In this document: piece after piece, positions 34,485-45,464 of the stretch
How positions within the stretch are numbered: the stretch's first letter is position 1
Layout of the letters: each line of letters begins with the position of its first letter
NCBI GenBank assembly: GCA_036346255.1
Contig: CM070640.1
Coordinates: 41,101,238 to 41,165,237, forward strand
Origin: Ampelocalamus luodianensis
Lineage: Eukaryota > Streptophyta > Magnoliopsida > Poales > Poaceae
Length of the DNA: 64,000 bases
Direction: 5' to 3'
Position numbers and translations under genes: made by a program
The notes under the pieces: generated by a model
What the model was told of the DNA's origin: nothing
Database searches by the model: none
Seen by the model: only the letters and a program-made list of their open reading frames with translations

Positions 34485-35841
34485 TTGCTACTCCCAGGTG
34501 TAGTTACTCTCATTGCATCTACCGTTCATCTACCTCGGGATACTACTTACTTGATCGGGTTATTGGGTCGGATACCACTGAAAGTAAACAAGAATGCAGA
34601 ATAATGGATTGGTTCGGAACACACATGTGTGCCCTCTTTGGCTTCTATTATACCTGTACACACATGATTACAGGAGCCATAAATGGCATGATTACATGGC
34701 ACTAATCATCGGTGATTAGTTTCTATGTATAGCTAGTTAGCTATTTCAACAACCACCACTAACATACCACAATGATAAAAAAAAGGAGTATGCAGGTGTA
34801 CGGGAGTATGTCATGTGTGCATGGGAGTATATGTATGGTAAAAGGAGTATCTAGGTGTATGATAGTATGTATAACGTTTCCACAGGAGTATACTTTATGC
34901 TAAAAATAGTTGTATGGGAAGTATATAACGTTTGCATGGTAGTGTCTCGTATAATAAAAGGAGTACAAATGGAAAGGAGTGTATAGGCCTCTGGAAAATG
35001 AGAGTATATATGAAAAGAAGTATATGCAAAGGGAGTATGTACTTTTGTACTCTCATACTAGCTAGCATATACACATGGTATATGCCTTCTGTCGTAAAGT
35101 ATCGCTAGCTAGCAAGAATCGAGCATATGGACTGCGCTAGTATGGCGTATGTGTACTACTGATCAACGAGGAAGTATTTATCTCTGAAAAAATTAACAAG
35201 GGAGTATACTCCATACCACTTTTCAAGCATATATATCTAGTTTATTATCTCGCATGTGTATGTTTAGCACTGGTTGCTCGGCTAATGTATCAGTAAAAAA
35301 TGATTATGAATTGTAGAGTTGATGAATAACAAGTATATCCGCAAATGAGACAGTAAGGATCAAAGCTTGGTCGGTTGAGGAATCAACTGAATGAGACAGT
35401 GAGGATTATGGAGTGATTAGTGTTCTAATGTACATGGTGGTGAGATACCGTCTCCAAATCAATTAACTAGCTAGTGTATGGGCGTCTTCAAAAGGTGCCG
35501 ATTATGGAGTGATTAGTGTTCTAATGTACATGGTGATAAGATACCGTCTCCAAATCAATTAACTAGCTAGTGTATGGGCGTATAGAACAGGAAAGAATCA
35601 ATCACCGTATGGAACAGGAAAGAATCATCACCAAAATTCTGGAAAAATAAAAAAAGGCAAGCTCTTGATCGGTTGAGGAATTTGTTAGCAAAAAAAACTC
35701 CTGGAAAGTTAGCTGTGATTAAATGTGAGATAGGTATTGGTTTGGATCTCTTTCCTATCCGTGATTTTTAGATCCGAAAAGACGAATGGATCTGATCTAG
35801 GATTAAAAGGTGGATAAAAAAAAAGAGTAACTACGCTAAGA

Positions 35842-35842
<1 letters not shown>
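34480..35842. mobile_element. Long (about 1.36 kb) Micron-related element between two (TA)n tracts
   Basis: Just right of the 34435-34479 (TA)n tract is GCTACTCCCAGGTGTAGTTA, a Micron-type end. Just left of the next (TA)n tract (about 35843-35902) is GAGTAACTACGCTAAGAGTA, a Micron-type end in the opposite sense. Between them lies sequence not found in the shorter copies, including many GGAGTAT words (34780-35050) and a 96-bp-period tandem duplication. This may be one long family member or two partial copies bracketing unrelated DNA. No coding region. Confidence 0.5.
35404..35581. repeat. Tandem duplication, 96-bp period
   Basis: Copy 1 (35404-35485) and copy 2 (35500-35581) both run from GATTATGGAGTGATTAGTGT to GCTAGTGTATGGGCGT. 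They differ at only about two positions (GGTGGTGAG against GGTGATAAG) and are separated by 14 bp. Confidence 0.85.
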
Positions 35843-35903
<61 letters not shown>

Positions 35904-36664
35904 GTAAGCGTGGTTCGTCGTCTCGTCACTCAGCATCAGTGACCTAACCTAAGGTAGGCGATCGATCACTAGCCATGCCATGCGTGGAGGGGCCTGGGCG
36001 GACCCAACACGGGCAGCCAAGGCGAGCGTCCTCTACTTTTGGTCGGAACTTGGTTACCTGTAGCATCATCATCTATCGACTATTAGAGAGAATACGGTCT
36101 AAAGGAAGAAGATTAGGATCCTACGAGCACCTCTTTTATTTTATTTCTGAGTACACGCCGCTGCATACATACATGGTGGTTCAGCTAATCATTGGCAAGG
36201 AAAAGCTACCTAGCTTGCTAGAGATAAAAGTTTGGCTTGGTTTGGTTGCAAGTGCGAGACACTGTGCTCTGTGCGTGCCTGCCAAGCTACTTTGACTTTG
36301 GAGCAGCGCATGCAAGCAAAAATAGTTTGGTCCACACCCACTCTGTTACTTGCACGGTTGCGCCTACTTCGTGCGTGCATGGAGTGCATTCATTCGGGCG
36401 TTTCTCACTCAGGGATTCACCTAGCTGATATAGGTACGTACATATATAAACCTAGCTAGATCAATCTTAACTCTAGGATATTAATGCATAGTTAGCTAGG
36501 GTTCCAGCGTTAGATATGATCAGATCAGCTAGTGAGCTACCAGATATCTCATAGATATATACATATATATATATATATAAATCAAATGCATCATTAATTC
36601 TTTTAGTCTCAAGGAGTTGGTATTTATATATACCCTCCGGTCACAAAAGAATATCGTTTTGGAC
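35843..36664. other. TA microsatellite and intergenic sequence
   Basis: A (TA)n tract occupies about 35843-35902. The rest has no gene with domain support. Short (AT)n words recur near 36560-36580. The start of a Stowaway/Tourist-like sequence (CCCTCCGGTCACAAAAG) is at about 36633. Confidence 0.4.
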
Positions 36665-36956
36665 AGGGGCGAAATTAGAACGAAAATAACCGGGGTTCAC
36701 TATTTCCCCATATATATAACAACATTTATAATTTTGAAAGTAACAATGTACTAAATAGTAATTTATGCTGCAAATATTGGCAAAATGCATCATCCAACCG
36801 GAGATTGGGCTGAACCGGGGTGCACAACTTTTAGACCAAGGGGTGCACATGTAGTATATATGGGCTAATCTCTGCTAAATTTTTTTTTGACACCACTATT
36901 TTTTTTTTGACCCGGTGTCTTGTAACACTGGGTCCATCAACTCAGTTCTGCCCTTG
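36665..36956. mobile_element. 292-bp MULE-type MITE nested in an older MITE
   Basis: A 9-bp target duplication GTTTTGGAC is at 36656-36664 and 36957-36965. The ends are imperfect inverted repeats: AGGGGCGAAATTAG on the left and the complement of CAAGGGCAGAACTGAG on the right. Removing it restores a continuous ATCGTTTTGGACAACGACA sequence that looks like a common rice MITE. Non-coding. Confidence 0.65.
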
Positions 36957-36965
36957 GTTTTGGAC

Positions 36966-38683
36966 AACGACATGGTGCCCAAAACAAAAATAGTTTGGTT
37001 TTTATATGTTCAATTTAAATATCGATAGTCAAAATTTAGAAAGTTTGACTACACGTGCTCGAAACAACGAGCAGGAGCTAGCAACCAGCTACCAGATCAC
37101 AGTACACGCACATCTTGTTGCATTGGTACTCCTTTTCTTGAAAAGAAATGCGACGCATACATACTTGGCGTTTCCATACTTCCTAGCTAGCTAGCTAGCT
37201 AAGTGGAGTGTATTGTTATTACACGCCATAAACACCTTTCTTACTAAATTTGTTTGTTTGCTAGTATACAGTATACAGTATACCGCAATTTGCAAAGAGG
37301 GGAGGAGCACAATGATGGCGCCAGCACCAGTCTTATCATCATCATTCATGCGACCTGCCTGTTTAGAGAGAGAAAGAGAGAGAGAGAGAGCTAGCTTTTA
37401 TAGCCTCTTCTTCCTCAATCGCACAGCTTTATTGCTGCGTCCATAATCCATATACCTTTTTCCGATTCAGAAAGAAGAAATTGAAGCGACTCTTTTACGC
37501 GCAGAAATTCCACTTAAATTTCGTGTGAACTATTGTTAATTTGCTTTTTTATAATGATATGACAAATTCCTGCGTTCCCGAAGTGTCGGGGGTTTTTTAA
37601 AAAAAGAAAAAAAATATATCTGGAGACGATGGAAACGAAGAGGGATACGTGTATAGGGACATTTTAGGCGGCAGATGGGGCCTCCATGATTGTAATAATT
37701 GGGACGCGTCCTCGATCTCGACTAGCTTAACAAACCATCAGTTCTTGATTTGATTAGGTGCATGCATCACACAAGCTATATATCCTGCACACATGAGCTT
37801 TTAATCATGGAGCATTATGTAGCATCACATCAAAACAAGATAAAACACTCATATATGTTACACTGCCAAATCAATTCCCTGCTAGCTAGTTGGCCTGGCA
37901 AAATTTCTGATTAAATAAGTTCGTTTGCAACGCGGGAATTAATCTATAAAGAAATCACCTTTTAGTGTGGTGGTGGAGTTATAGGTGTACGTCTCTACCC
38001 ATCATGCTCTATCTGTTTAGACGTGTGTTAAGGGAGCGCACTCACGAATGTGTACGTGTGCTCCCATTTAAGTAGAGATCCAATCAGACTGTGCTAAAGG
38101 AGTGCACTCGTGGGCTCCTTCCTTGTAGTCGAAAAAAAATCTACAAGAATTACATAGTCTCTTGAAAACAAATCCAGTAAAATTCAATCACAGGCTACCT
38201 AATTGTTGTCCAGTATAAAAAATGCTCTGGCAGTAGTGGAGCTTGGAAAAAAAAACACAGAGATGGCCAATTTAATAGTATACACTTATGTAACATAGGA
38301 AGAGAGTGTAGTTAGTGCTATATTAGCATTTATTTTTCTAGAGGGAGGTGGCCATGCCCCCTTTGACCCTATAGAAGCTCCGCCCTTGTGCTGTAGTTAT
38401 ATCATTTCTAAACAAGTGCAGAGGCCATTTAAGAGAGTAAATATTCTCGGAGCTAGGCGTTCTAAGGAACTTTGTTCCTGCTCTCTCGAGTGAAGTGGAA
38501 CGGAATATATAAGCGATATGATCTACGAATCCATCTGAATCCATTAAATTTCATTGGAACTTTGTATGCCCCTTGTGTAACTAGAAGCATCCAAGCCACA
38601 TTTGATTTTAGGCCAATGAGATATTATGTAAAAGATTACGTAGTACCTTATTGCCTCTTGGGCTGCGTTCAGACGCAGCTTTA
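36966..38683. other. Intergenic sequence, no gene seen
   Basis: It contains a CTAGCTAGCTAG run near 37183-37200 and a GA microsatellite near 37365-37390. A 27-bp sequence at 38422-38448 recurs at 47037-47063. No frame has domain support. Confidence 0.4.
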
Positions 38684-39519
38684 TTTTTTTGAAGGGAACA
38701 TACATGAGTTATGAGTTATGCCTATTATATTTATAAAGAAGGTGGTGCGAAACAGGACCGTCGAAGTACCAATTTAGGATAGGGTCTTAATTACTGATTA
38801 AGAATTGCTCCAAATACATCGCCCATGCGAGGGACCAAGTTATATCTTCCTCCTCCATCTTTGCCGGAAGCTCCAACAGAGTAGTTGACTTGTGGAAAAT
38901 TTTGGTGTTTTGTTCCTTCCCGATCTCCCAGGTAATTAGAATGAATATCGTGGTCGTCGCCCTCCTTAGGAGTACTTGCAACCCGTTGACCTTCGTCCAC
39001 CGGTCTGCAATGCTCCAACTGTCGGACCAGTACGGTGGCTTGAGTTGTGCAGATTCTAACCAATCCGGCATGGAGTTCCATACTCATGTAGAGTATCTAC
39101 ACTGTGCGAATAGATGTGTTGTCGTTTCATGTGATTGTCTGCGGAGTGGGCAGGTGCGTTGGTTTGGCCAACCCCTCCCTTCCGGTCTGTCTAAGGTCCA
39201 GAGCCAGTTCTGGATTGCTATCCAAGCGAAGAATTTACATTTGGGGGGGGGGACAGGGATTTTCCAAATTACTTTTTGGTAGTTCGTTGTTGTTGAACCA
39301 AGGAACTCTAGCGTGTATGCGGATTTCGTTGAGTAGCATCCCCCCAGGGTTAGCTTCCAGGTAATTTCGTCTGGGATATTTGGATCCAAAAGGATTTGGT
39401 TTATTCTAGCCCATAGCTCTAGAAATTGTTGAACATGTTGGGGCGTCAATCCCCCAAGAATATTGAACGTGTCAAGTTCTTCCATCTGGAGACTTGGAAA
39501 ATCTTCAGGGCCTGGTCTT
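38684..39519 (-). mobile_element. LINE fragment: 3' part with reverse-transcriptase zinc-binding domain
   Basis: On the minus strand, 39485 down to about 38787 encodes a zf-RVT-type segment of a non-LTR retrotransposon (WKLTLGGCYSTKSAYTLEF, later CPLRRQSHETTTHLFAQC). Frameshifts break the frame. An A-rich tail (AAAAAAATAAA on the minus strand) ends near 38684. The portion 39259-39519 is duplicated almost exactly at 45465-45738, on the other side of the gypsy-type insertion. Confidence 0.7.
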
Positions 39520-40635
39520 CAGGGGTCACAAACCATCCCAAGAACTTAGGAAAAATATTTCCCGAGAAGGATCACAAGATTGGACAAGATTGTTTTTGGA
39601 GGATCAAGATTTGGATCAACAGACTTGTGACTTTGTAATTCCATACTCTTGTACAATAATTGTTTAGTACACACAGGAAATACATGACGTAAGAAAAAGT
39701 TTTAATTTCTACTCATTTTCTTACATTTGAAACACAAGTACAGAATTTGGGATGTTACAAAACCTCCCCCCCTTACAAAAATCTCGTCCCGAGATTTGTC
39801 TCACTCGGAAAAGAAAGAGGGGTAGTCTGCACGGAGACGATCTTCACGTTCCCAAGTAGCTTCTTGCAAGCTATGCCAGAACTGGGAAGTGAAGGTGGAA
39901 CCACGATCAGAGCTGATCGTCTTCGGCACTCATGCAAGCTCATGATCCTGGCGACATAGAGCTCCGCTAGGTGACCGGTACGAATCTTGGTTCGGACGGG
40001 TAGGAAACGTGCCACTTTAGTCGACACGGGGAAAACTTACCAGGTCTAGATATAACAAGGATTGACAGCCTGAGAGATTCTTCTTGATTCTAAGGGTGGT
40101 GGTGCAAGATCGTTGTTAGCTGGTGGAGCGATTTGCCTGGTCAGTTCCGCCAAACACGGGATCTCAGCCTGTTAACTAGCTATGCAGAGTCATCCCTCCG
40201 CAACTAGCTTCTTAGAGGAACCAAGGCCATTCTCAGTTGGTGGAGCAATTTGTCTGGTTACTCCACTAACGAACGAGACCTCAGCTTGATAACTAGCTAT
40301 ACGGAGTCATCCTTCCGCAGCTATGTTGTTAGAGGAGCTATGAGCATTTAGGCCACAGAAATTTGAGGCAATACCAAGTAGGTGATGCCCTTGGATGTAC
40401 AGGGACAGAAGGGGGCCACTCAAGTCAAACGACTGAGGACAAACCAGATAGTAGCATTCTTCTTGGGGGAAAACGGGGTAGGCTAGCAAGGCTTGATAAA
40501 ATCGAGGTGGTACCGGGCACCAGATAAAAGAGCAAAACAAAGACCACCAAAAGTAGCAAAAGATGGGGATACAAGGGAATGAAATGCTCCGGAATTGAAT
40601 ACAATAGTACTAGGGTAAGGGCTAAGAAGTGTACC

Positions 40636-41505
40636 TTACACGACGTCGGGTACCTCCTGAGCTTTCCCAACAGAGATGGGATTGACTTGAGCACGGACGA
40701 CCCTCCAGTCACGATGTTTCGCAGGTGCATGCGATCGAATCACAGGCCGCGAAAAGAATTGAGAGGTTGCTGCAAGCTCCTTAGGACAATTAAAAGCATA
40801 ATGACCCTGGAGTTTGCAGCGGAAACAAGTGACTTCGGCTAGGTTACGGAGGCCGCTCTGCTGACTCGCAGGTGCCCAAGATCGAGACACAGCCTTCGGA
40901 GGACAAGGGGTGGCTGCACTCTCTTTAGGACAATTAAGCGCATAGTGACCCTTGTTGTTGCAAAAGAAACAAGTGACATCAGCTATATGCCGACGCTTGC
41001 GACGATCCTTTAGCTTTCTCTTTCTGGCCCCAGCAACAACGGGATCTTCGACCACAATCTGAAAGTCGGGGAAGGTATAGACTGGTAATTTGTCCCGCAG
41101 CTCCGTAGACAATTCATCCAGGAACTTCGCTGGTTTGGAGGTATTGGTGGTTGCTGTGCTTACAGACGACCGAAGAAGCAGTCGTTGAAGTTCTAGTGAC
41201 TTGTCGATCACCATGTTCAAGCTACACTCCTTGGGACAATGATTGCTTCCCTCACAGAGGAAACAAGTGATTCGGGCAGTTGGACAGTTTCCAGGCAAGT
41301 GGTCTTCGTCACAGTTTGGGCAGACTGTCGTACACTTGCTGCTGTAGTGTCCTTCCTCACCACATCGCCGACAGACCTTGACCTTCCCCAGATTGTAACC
41401 TTCGGCGGCGTGGCTCTCTTCACCACAGCCTAAACAAAAGGGAGGTAACCGCCGTTCCTCGGGGCAACGTGACCAAAATCCGCCACTGCTGGTCTGTCCC
41501 AACAT
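40636..41505 (-). CDS. Multi-zinc-knuckle (CCHC) gag-like protein of the gypsy-type element
   Basis: 289 aa from an ATG at 41505 to a stop at 40636. Zinc knuckles in order: a degenerate CLGCGEESHAAEGY, then CRRCGEEGHYSSKC, a shortened CPNCDEDHLPGNC, CFLCEGSNHCPKEC, a roughly 110-residue spacer with a basic patch (RKRKLKDRRKRRH), then CFFCNNKGHYALNC and CFRCKLQGHYAFNC. Four match CX2CX4HX4C exactly. Such arrays bind single-stranded nucleic acid. Most gypsy gags carry one knuckle, so this could be a specialised gag or a captured host CNBP-like gene. It lies about 0.8 kb from the primer-binding site, and no pol gene follows. Confidence 0.65.
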   Translation of the reverse strand: MLGQTSSGGFWSRCPEERRLPPFCLGCGEESHAAEGYNLGKVKVCRRCGEEGHYSSKCTTVCPNCDEDHLPGNCPTARITCFLCEGSNHCPKECSLNMVIDKSLELQRLLLRSSVSTATTNTSKPAKFLDELSTELRDKLPVYTFPDFQIVVEDPVVAGARKRKLKDRRKRRHIADVTCFFCNNKGHYALNCPKESAATPCPPKAVSRSWAPASQQSGLRNLAEVTCFRCKLQGHYAFNCPKELAATSQFFSRPVIRSHAPAKHRDWRVVRAQVNPISVGKAQEVPDVV

Positions 41506-44500
41506 CCTGCTACGAAGAGATGGGTTAGCAAAGCAACCCGGAAACTAGAAGCTGAAAGGTGCGAAAGAAAAGCCAAGGACTAGGGAGTTCGGCAGAAAGT
41601 TGGAGTGGGGATAGATACTATGACAGATATGGGCCAACCCCGAAAACTGAAGGCAAAAAGAAACAATAACTCGCACGCGAATGAATTCAAGAGCTCAAAA
41701 ACAAACACAAAAACAACATAAGGTCTCAATCACGAGATCGACTTCCTGGTACGACTAACTCGTATGGAAAGAACGAGCAATTGGTTTAGGAAGATAAATT
41801 TCAGAACCCAACTCAAGACTTAGCACACCTAAAGAGCGGGGAGACACTACTAATATAGTGTTAGATACTTAGCCAACTAGTATCACTTCTTACCCTTTTA
41901 TTCCCACAAGTTTTAGTTGATTAACCTCTCATTTTCTACCCTATTTAGGACCTTTGAGCTTGCTGTTCGGAAATTGACGCTCGCTGTCCAGATTTTGCAT
42001 CCAAGCTTCTAAGCCGAAATCTTCAACTTCCGAAGCTTCAAAACCTTGTAGAGGGCAGCTAACACTTCAATTTGCCAAACTCATTGGTTCCCAAAACCCA
42101 ATTTAAACGATAATGACTATCTTTTGAGAGAAGGAGAGGAAAACAACTTTCAAAACTCAAATTAGAGCAAGATGAGAGAAGAAAGCTAAGATAGATAAGG
42201 AATAAAATCCGAGAATTTACTTAAGCTTTCATAAAGCCTTTGATACTTGGAAATTAAGTTTTCCCAAAATATCCTAAAGACGATCAAGCTTGGGTTACTA
42301 CGATCGGAATGGCTCTGATACCAACTTTGTGAGGACCCCGGTTTATTCGGCTTGTACTGCTTAACCACCCACTTGGTCCTAGCAGCACAAATCAAATAAA
42401 CCAAGCCTCGAGATATGTATACTTCCCAGAAATGCAGTATACACACCCTGTTACAAAATCATGCATCAATTCCATTCATACACATAGAGCCGAAGCAAAA
42501 GCAACAACTGAAAGACATACATAATATAAAGAGAGTTATTACAAAAGAGAGGCCGACCGGCCAAATAACACGTAAGTAACTAATTTAAACAGCGGAAACA
42601 AAAGGGCCATAAGATGGCAATAAACAAAAGCCAATCGGTGTGCCTTTACCCACAAGGCAACCAACCGGACCGCCAAGCTAATCGCTCCAGACACCGCCAC
42701 AATAAATCTCACAAAAGTGAGGCCCCTCGAGCTCACCTTCTTCCTCTGCAACAAAATAATTAAGCATAGCATCTGAGTACAAAAATTATTTTTGTACTCG
42801 CAAGACTGACGTGTAAGATAACAGAACTATAATTAACTACATGCAAGCTTTATTTAAGTGGAGGAGGCTTTGGGCTTATTTTCAGCATAAAGCAAGTTTT
42901 CTTTGCAATAAGGTAATATATTTGAAAGCAAGTTTGCAATTAATTTCTATTGTTCAAATAAAAGTGAGACGAGTATAGCAATAGATAGAGAACAACAATG
43001 TCCTAGAAGTGACTAACCCAATAGTCACCACAACAATAGCATGAAGTACCCCTTCATACCACCCATGTCAAGTTTTAAGTTTTTAAAAGGTTGTAGTCTA
43101 GTTCTTGTGGGAGATAACCAAGCGTGTCCATAACCTAGGACGAGGCTATTCGAATAGTTTTAACCCTGCAGGGGTGTACCAATGTACCCACACGATAGAC
43201 CGCCTTTCCACCAGCCACGGTTAGCATACTTCCTTTGGTATGCAGGCACGGCTAAGTCTACAAGACGCTTTCCAATGGTCGATGCTAATTAAGAGCCGCA
43301 ACCCACGGAGAAGGATACATTAGACACCTAACCGGATCCGCTAATGCTCCTCGCACACCACAAACACACACACGCACACACCCACCGACCAGCTCATAAT
43401 TAACACCTCCCAAAGTACTTAGTCAAGAGAGGTCCCATATCCCCCCTCGTGTGGTTAGCACGCAACAATTGCTTGGATCAATGGCACAAGTAACTCGGTC
43501 ATTAGGGACTTAGGCACCATTCCAATCACACCCCAAAAGATCACACCAACATACCATTGTGCCCAAGTCAAGATATAGTTTTTGTTTTCAGTTTTTGATT
43601 TGTAAATCAATAAAACACAAGGATTGGACATAATGGAACAATATAAGTATTTGTGTGATCAAGACCATCGACTAAGTCGATGATCGCCCAATACTACCGA
43701 TATCTAGGCATGGCTAAGCAATATGTATTCGTAATCTACTAAGTGACAAGAGCTCATCCAACGAGCTCTAATCACAGCAAATAACCTAGGCTCAGGTAGT
43801 AGAGGATATTTATTTACCTACAGATTATGCAACTAGAGGATTAACTAATCAATTTAACATCAAAATAGCAATGCATACATAGAGGTTAAACAAAATATTA
43901 GACTTTAAAAGTAATAGGATCAAATGGGAAATGATCAAACTGCTTGCCTGGCTGCTGCTCAATATGTTGCAGAGGGTCACTCTCAAGGACGGCACAATCG
44001 TCGGAACCTACCGAAAGAGCGAAAAAGAATCGATAAGAACAAAGAAAACGAAAAAGACTCTAAAACCAAAATACTCCAAATGCTCTGAAAATTTCACAGC
44101 AGCAAGATCCTGATTTAAAACGAATTTAGAAACAAGAACCAACTGATTTGGACTCTTAATGCAAAAGATATGATCAAAACAATGCAGTTCGGCCAAAATT
44201 AAATTTAAATAGGTTACTGTTCATAAATAATTTTCTAGAAGTTTTCTGGACTTGGAAATTTTATGATAGGTTGCTACTGATATTTTAATGCTAACACAAG
44301 TGGTTTCATCTTATTTAGAGTTAAAATGATTTAGTTATGATTTTTCTAAGTTATAAATCTAAGGCATGATTAATTTCAGTATTAAAGACTACTGTAAAAC
44401 CTATACTATGCTAAAGTACTTTATCAGATGCATTTATAGAACTTTAGTTTGTTAAATTTGGAGCTACAGAGAAAAAGATATGCATTTTTGAAGTTTAAAA

Positions 44501-44559
44501 CAATTAACATGTGCAAATAAAAGCTCTCAGAAACTAACTCTGAAAAACCAACGAAAACT

Positions 44560-45235
44560 GGGGAGGTCGTGGGTCGTTGATCAAAGATCGTACAGTCTGG
44601 ATCTAACGAGGAGGTCCTAGACGGCAAGATCTAGCGAGGAGGTCTAAGCCGTAGATCTTAAATCCAACGGCTACGATCAGTGCACGCACAGCGCACCCGG
44701 AGGAGGTCCTCGCGCCTAAAGGTGGTCGGGATCGTTAGATCAAGATCTGACGGTCCTGACCTCCTTAGGAGGTCCTAGGGTTAAATCTACGGAGGGAGGT
44801 CTGGACGGTGAGATCTGAAGGAGGGAGGTCTTTGACGGCTAAGATCTACTGAGGAGGTCTTAACTGCCAACGACTCCACCGATGGATTTAGATCCAATGG
44901 CCCACGTGAGATGGGACATTCGGGCCACCCGAACGCCTCAACGAGTCTGGGCCTTGGATCTTGAGATGGACGGCCTAGATCAAGATCGCATCCGGAGGGG
45001 TCCGAATGTTCTCCAGATCCGAGCCGTAGATCTAAAGATGAACGACAAAGAGAGAAACTAAGCGATAGAGTTGTAAATAGACTGAGGAGGTCTAGCCCGT
45101 TAGATCTAAATCTAACGGTATAGAGCTGACAGGGAGGTCCTAAACGGTCCAAATCTGAACGGAGGGAGGTCTGGACGGTTAGGATCTCACCGAGGAGGTC
45201 CTAACGGTCTAGATCTAGGCGGGGAGGTCCTCAGG
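44560..45235. repeat. Degenerate GGAGGTC / AGATCT array within the long LTR
   Basis: At least a dozen GGAGGTC words, mostly GAGGAGGTC or GGGAGGTC, alternate with AGATCT / GATCTAACGG and ACGGT words at irregular spacing of about 35-70 bp. The order GGAGGTCCT, ACGGT, AGATCT recurs. The array lies wholly inside the 5' LTR of the element at 39540-45464. Confidence 0.7.
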
Positions 45236-45464
45236 CTTCTTTACAAGAACTTAGGAAAAATATTTCCCGAGAAGGATCACAAGATTGGACAAGATTGTTT
45301 TTGGAGGATCAAGATTTGGATCAACAGACTTGTGACTTTGTAATTCCATACTCTTGTACAATAATTGTTTAGTACACACAGGAAATACATGACGTAAGAA
45401 AAAGTTTTAATTTCTACTCATTTTCTTACATTTGAAACACAAGTACAGAATTTGGGATGTTACA

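Larger units (their letters stand above)
39540..45464 (-). mobile_element. Non-autonomous gypsy-type LTR element with a 3.1-kb LTR and gag-like gene only
   Basis: Read on the minus strand: the 5' LTR is 45464-42328 (TGTAACATCCC to GGTCCTCACA), then primer-binding site TGGTATCAGAGCC at 42323-42311. The internal region is only about 2.57 kb, and a G-rich polypurine tract (GGGGGGGAGGTTT) precedes the 3' LTR start at 39759. The 3' LTR is truncated to 220 bp (39540-39759), which by eye is identical to 45245-45464, indicating recent insertion. The right edge sits exactly within a LINE. No protease, reverse transcriptase or integrase is present, so mobilisation would need another element. Confidence 0.85.

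Noticed and set aside
34397..35936. Ile/Tyr repeat frames
   Set aside because: They translate (TA)n microsatellites.
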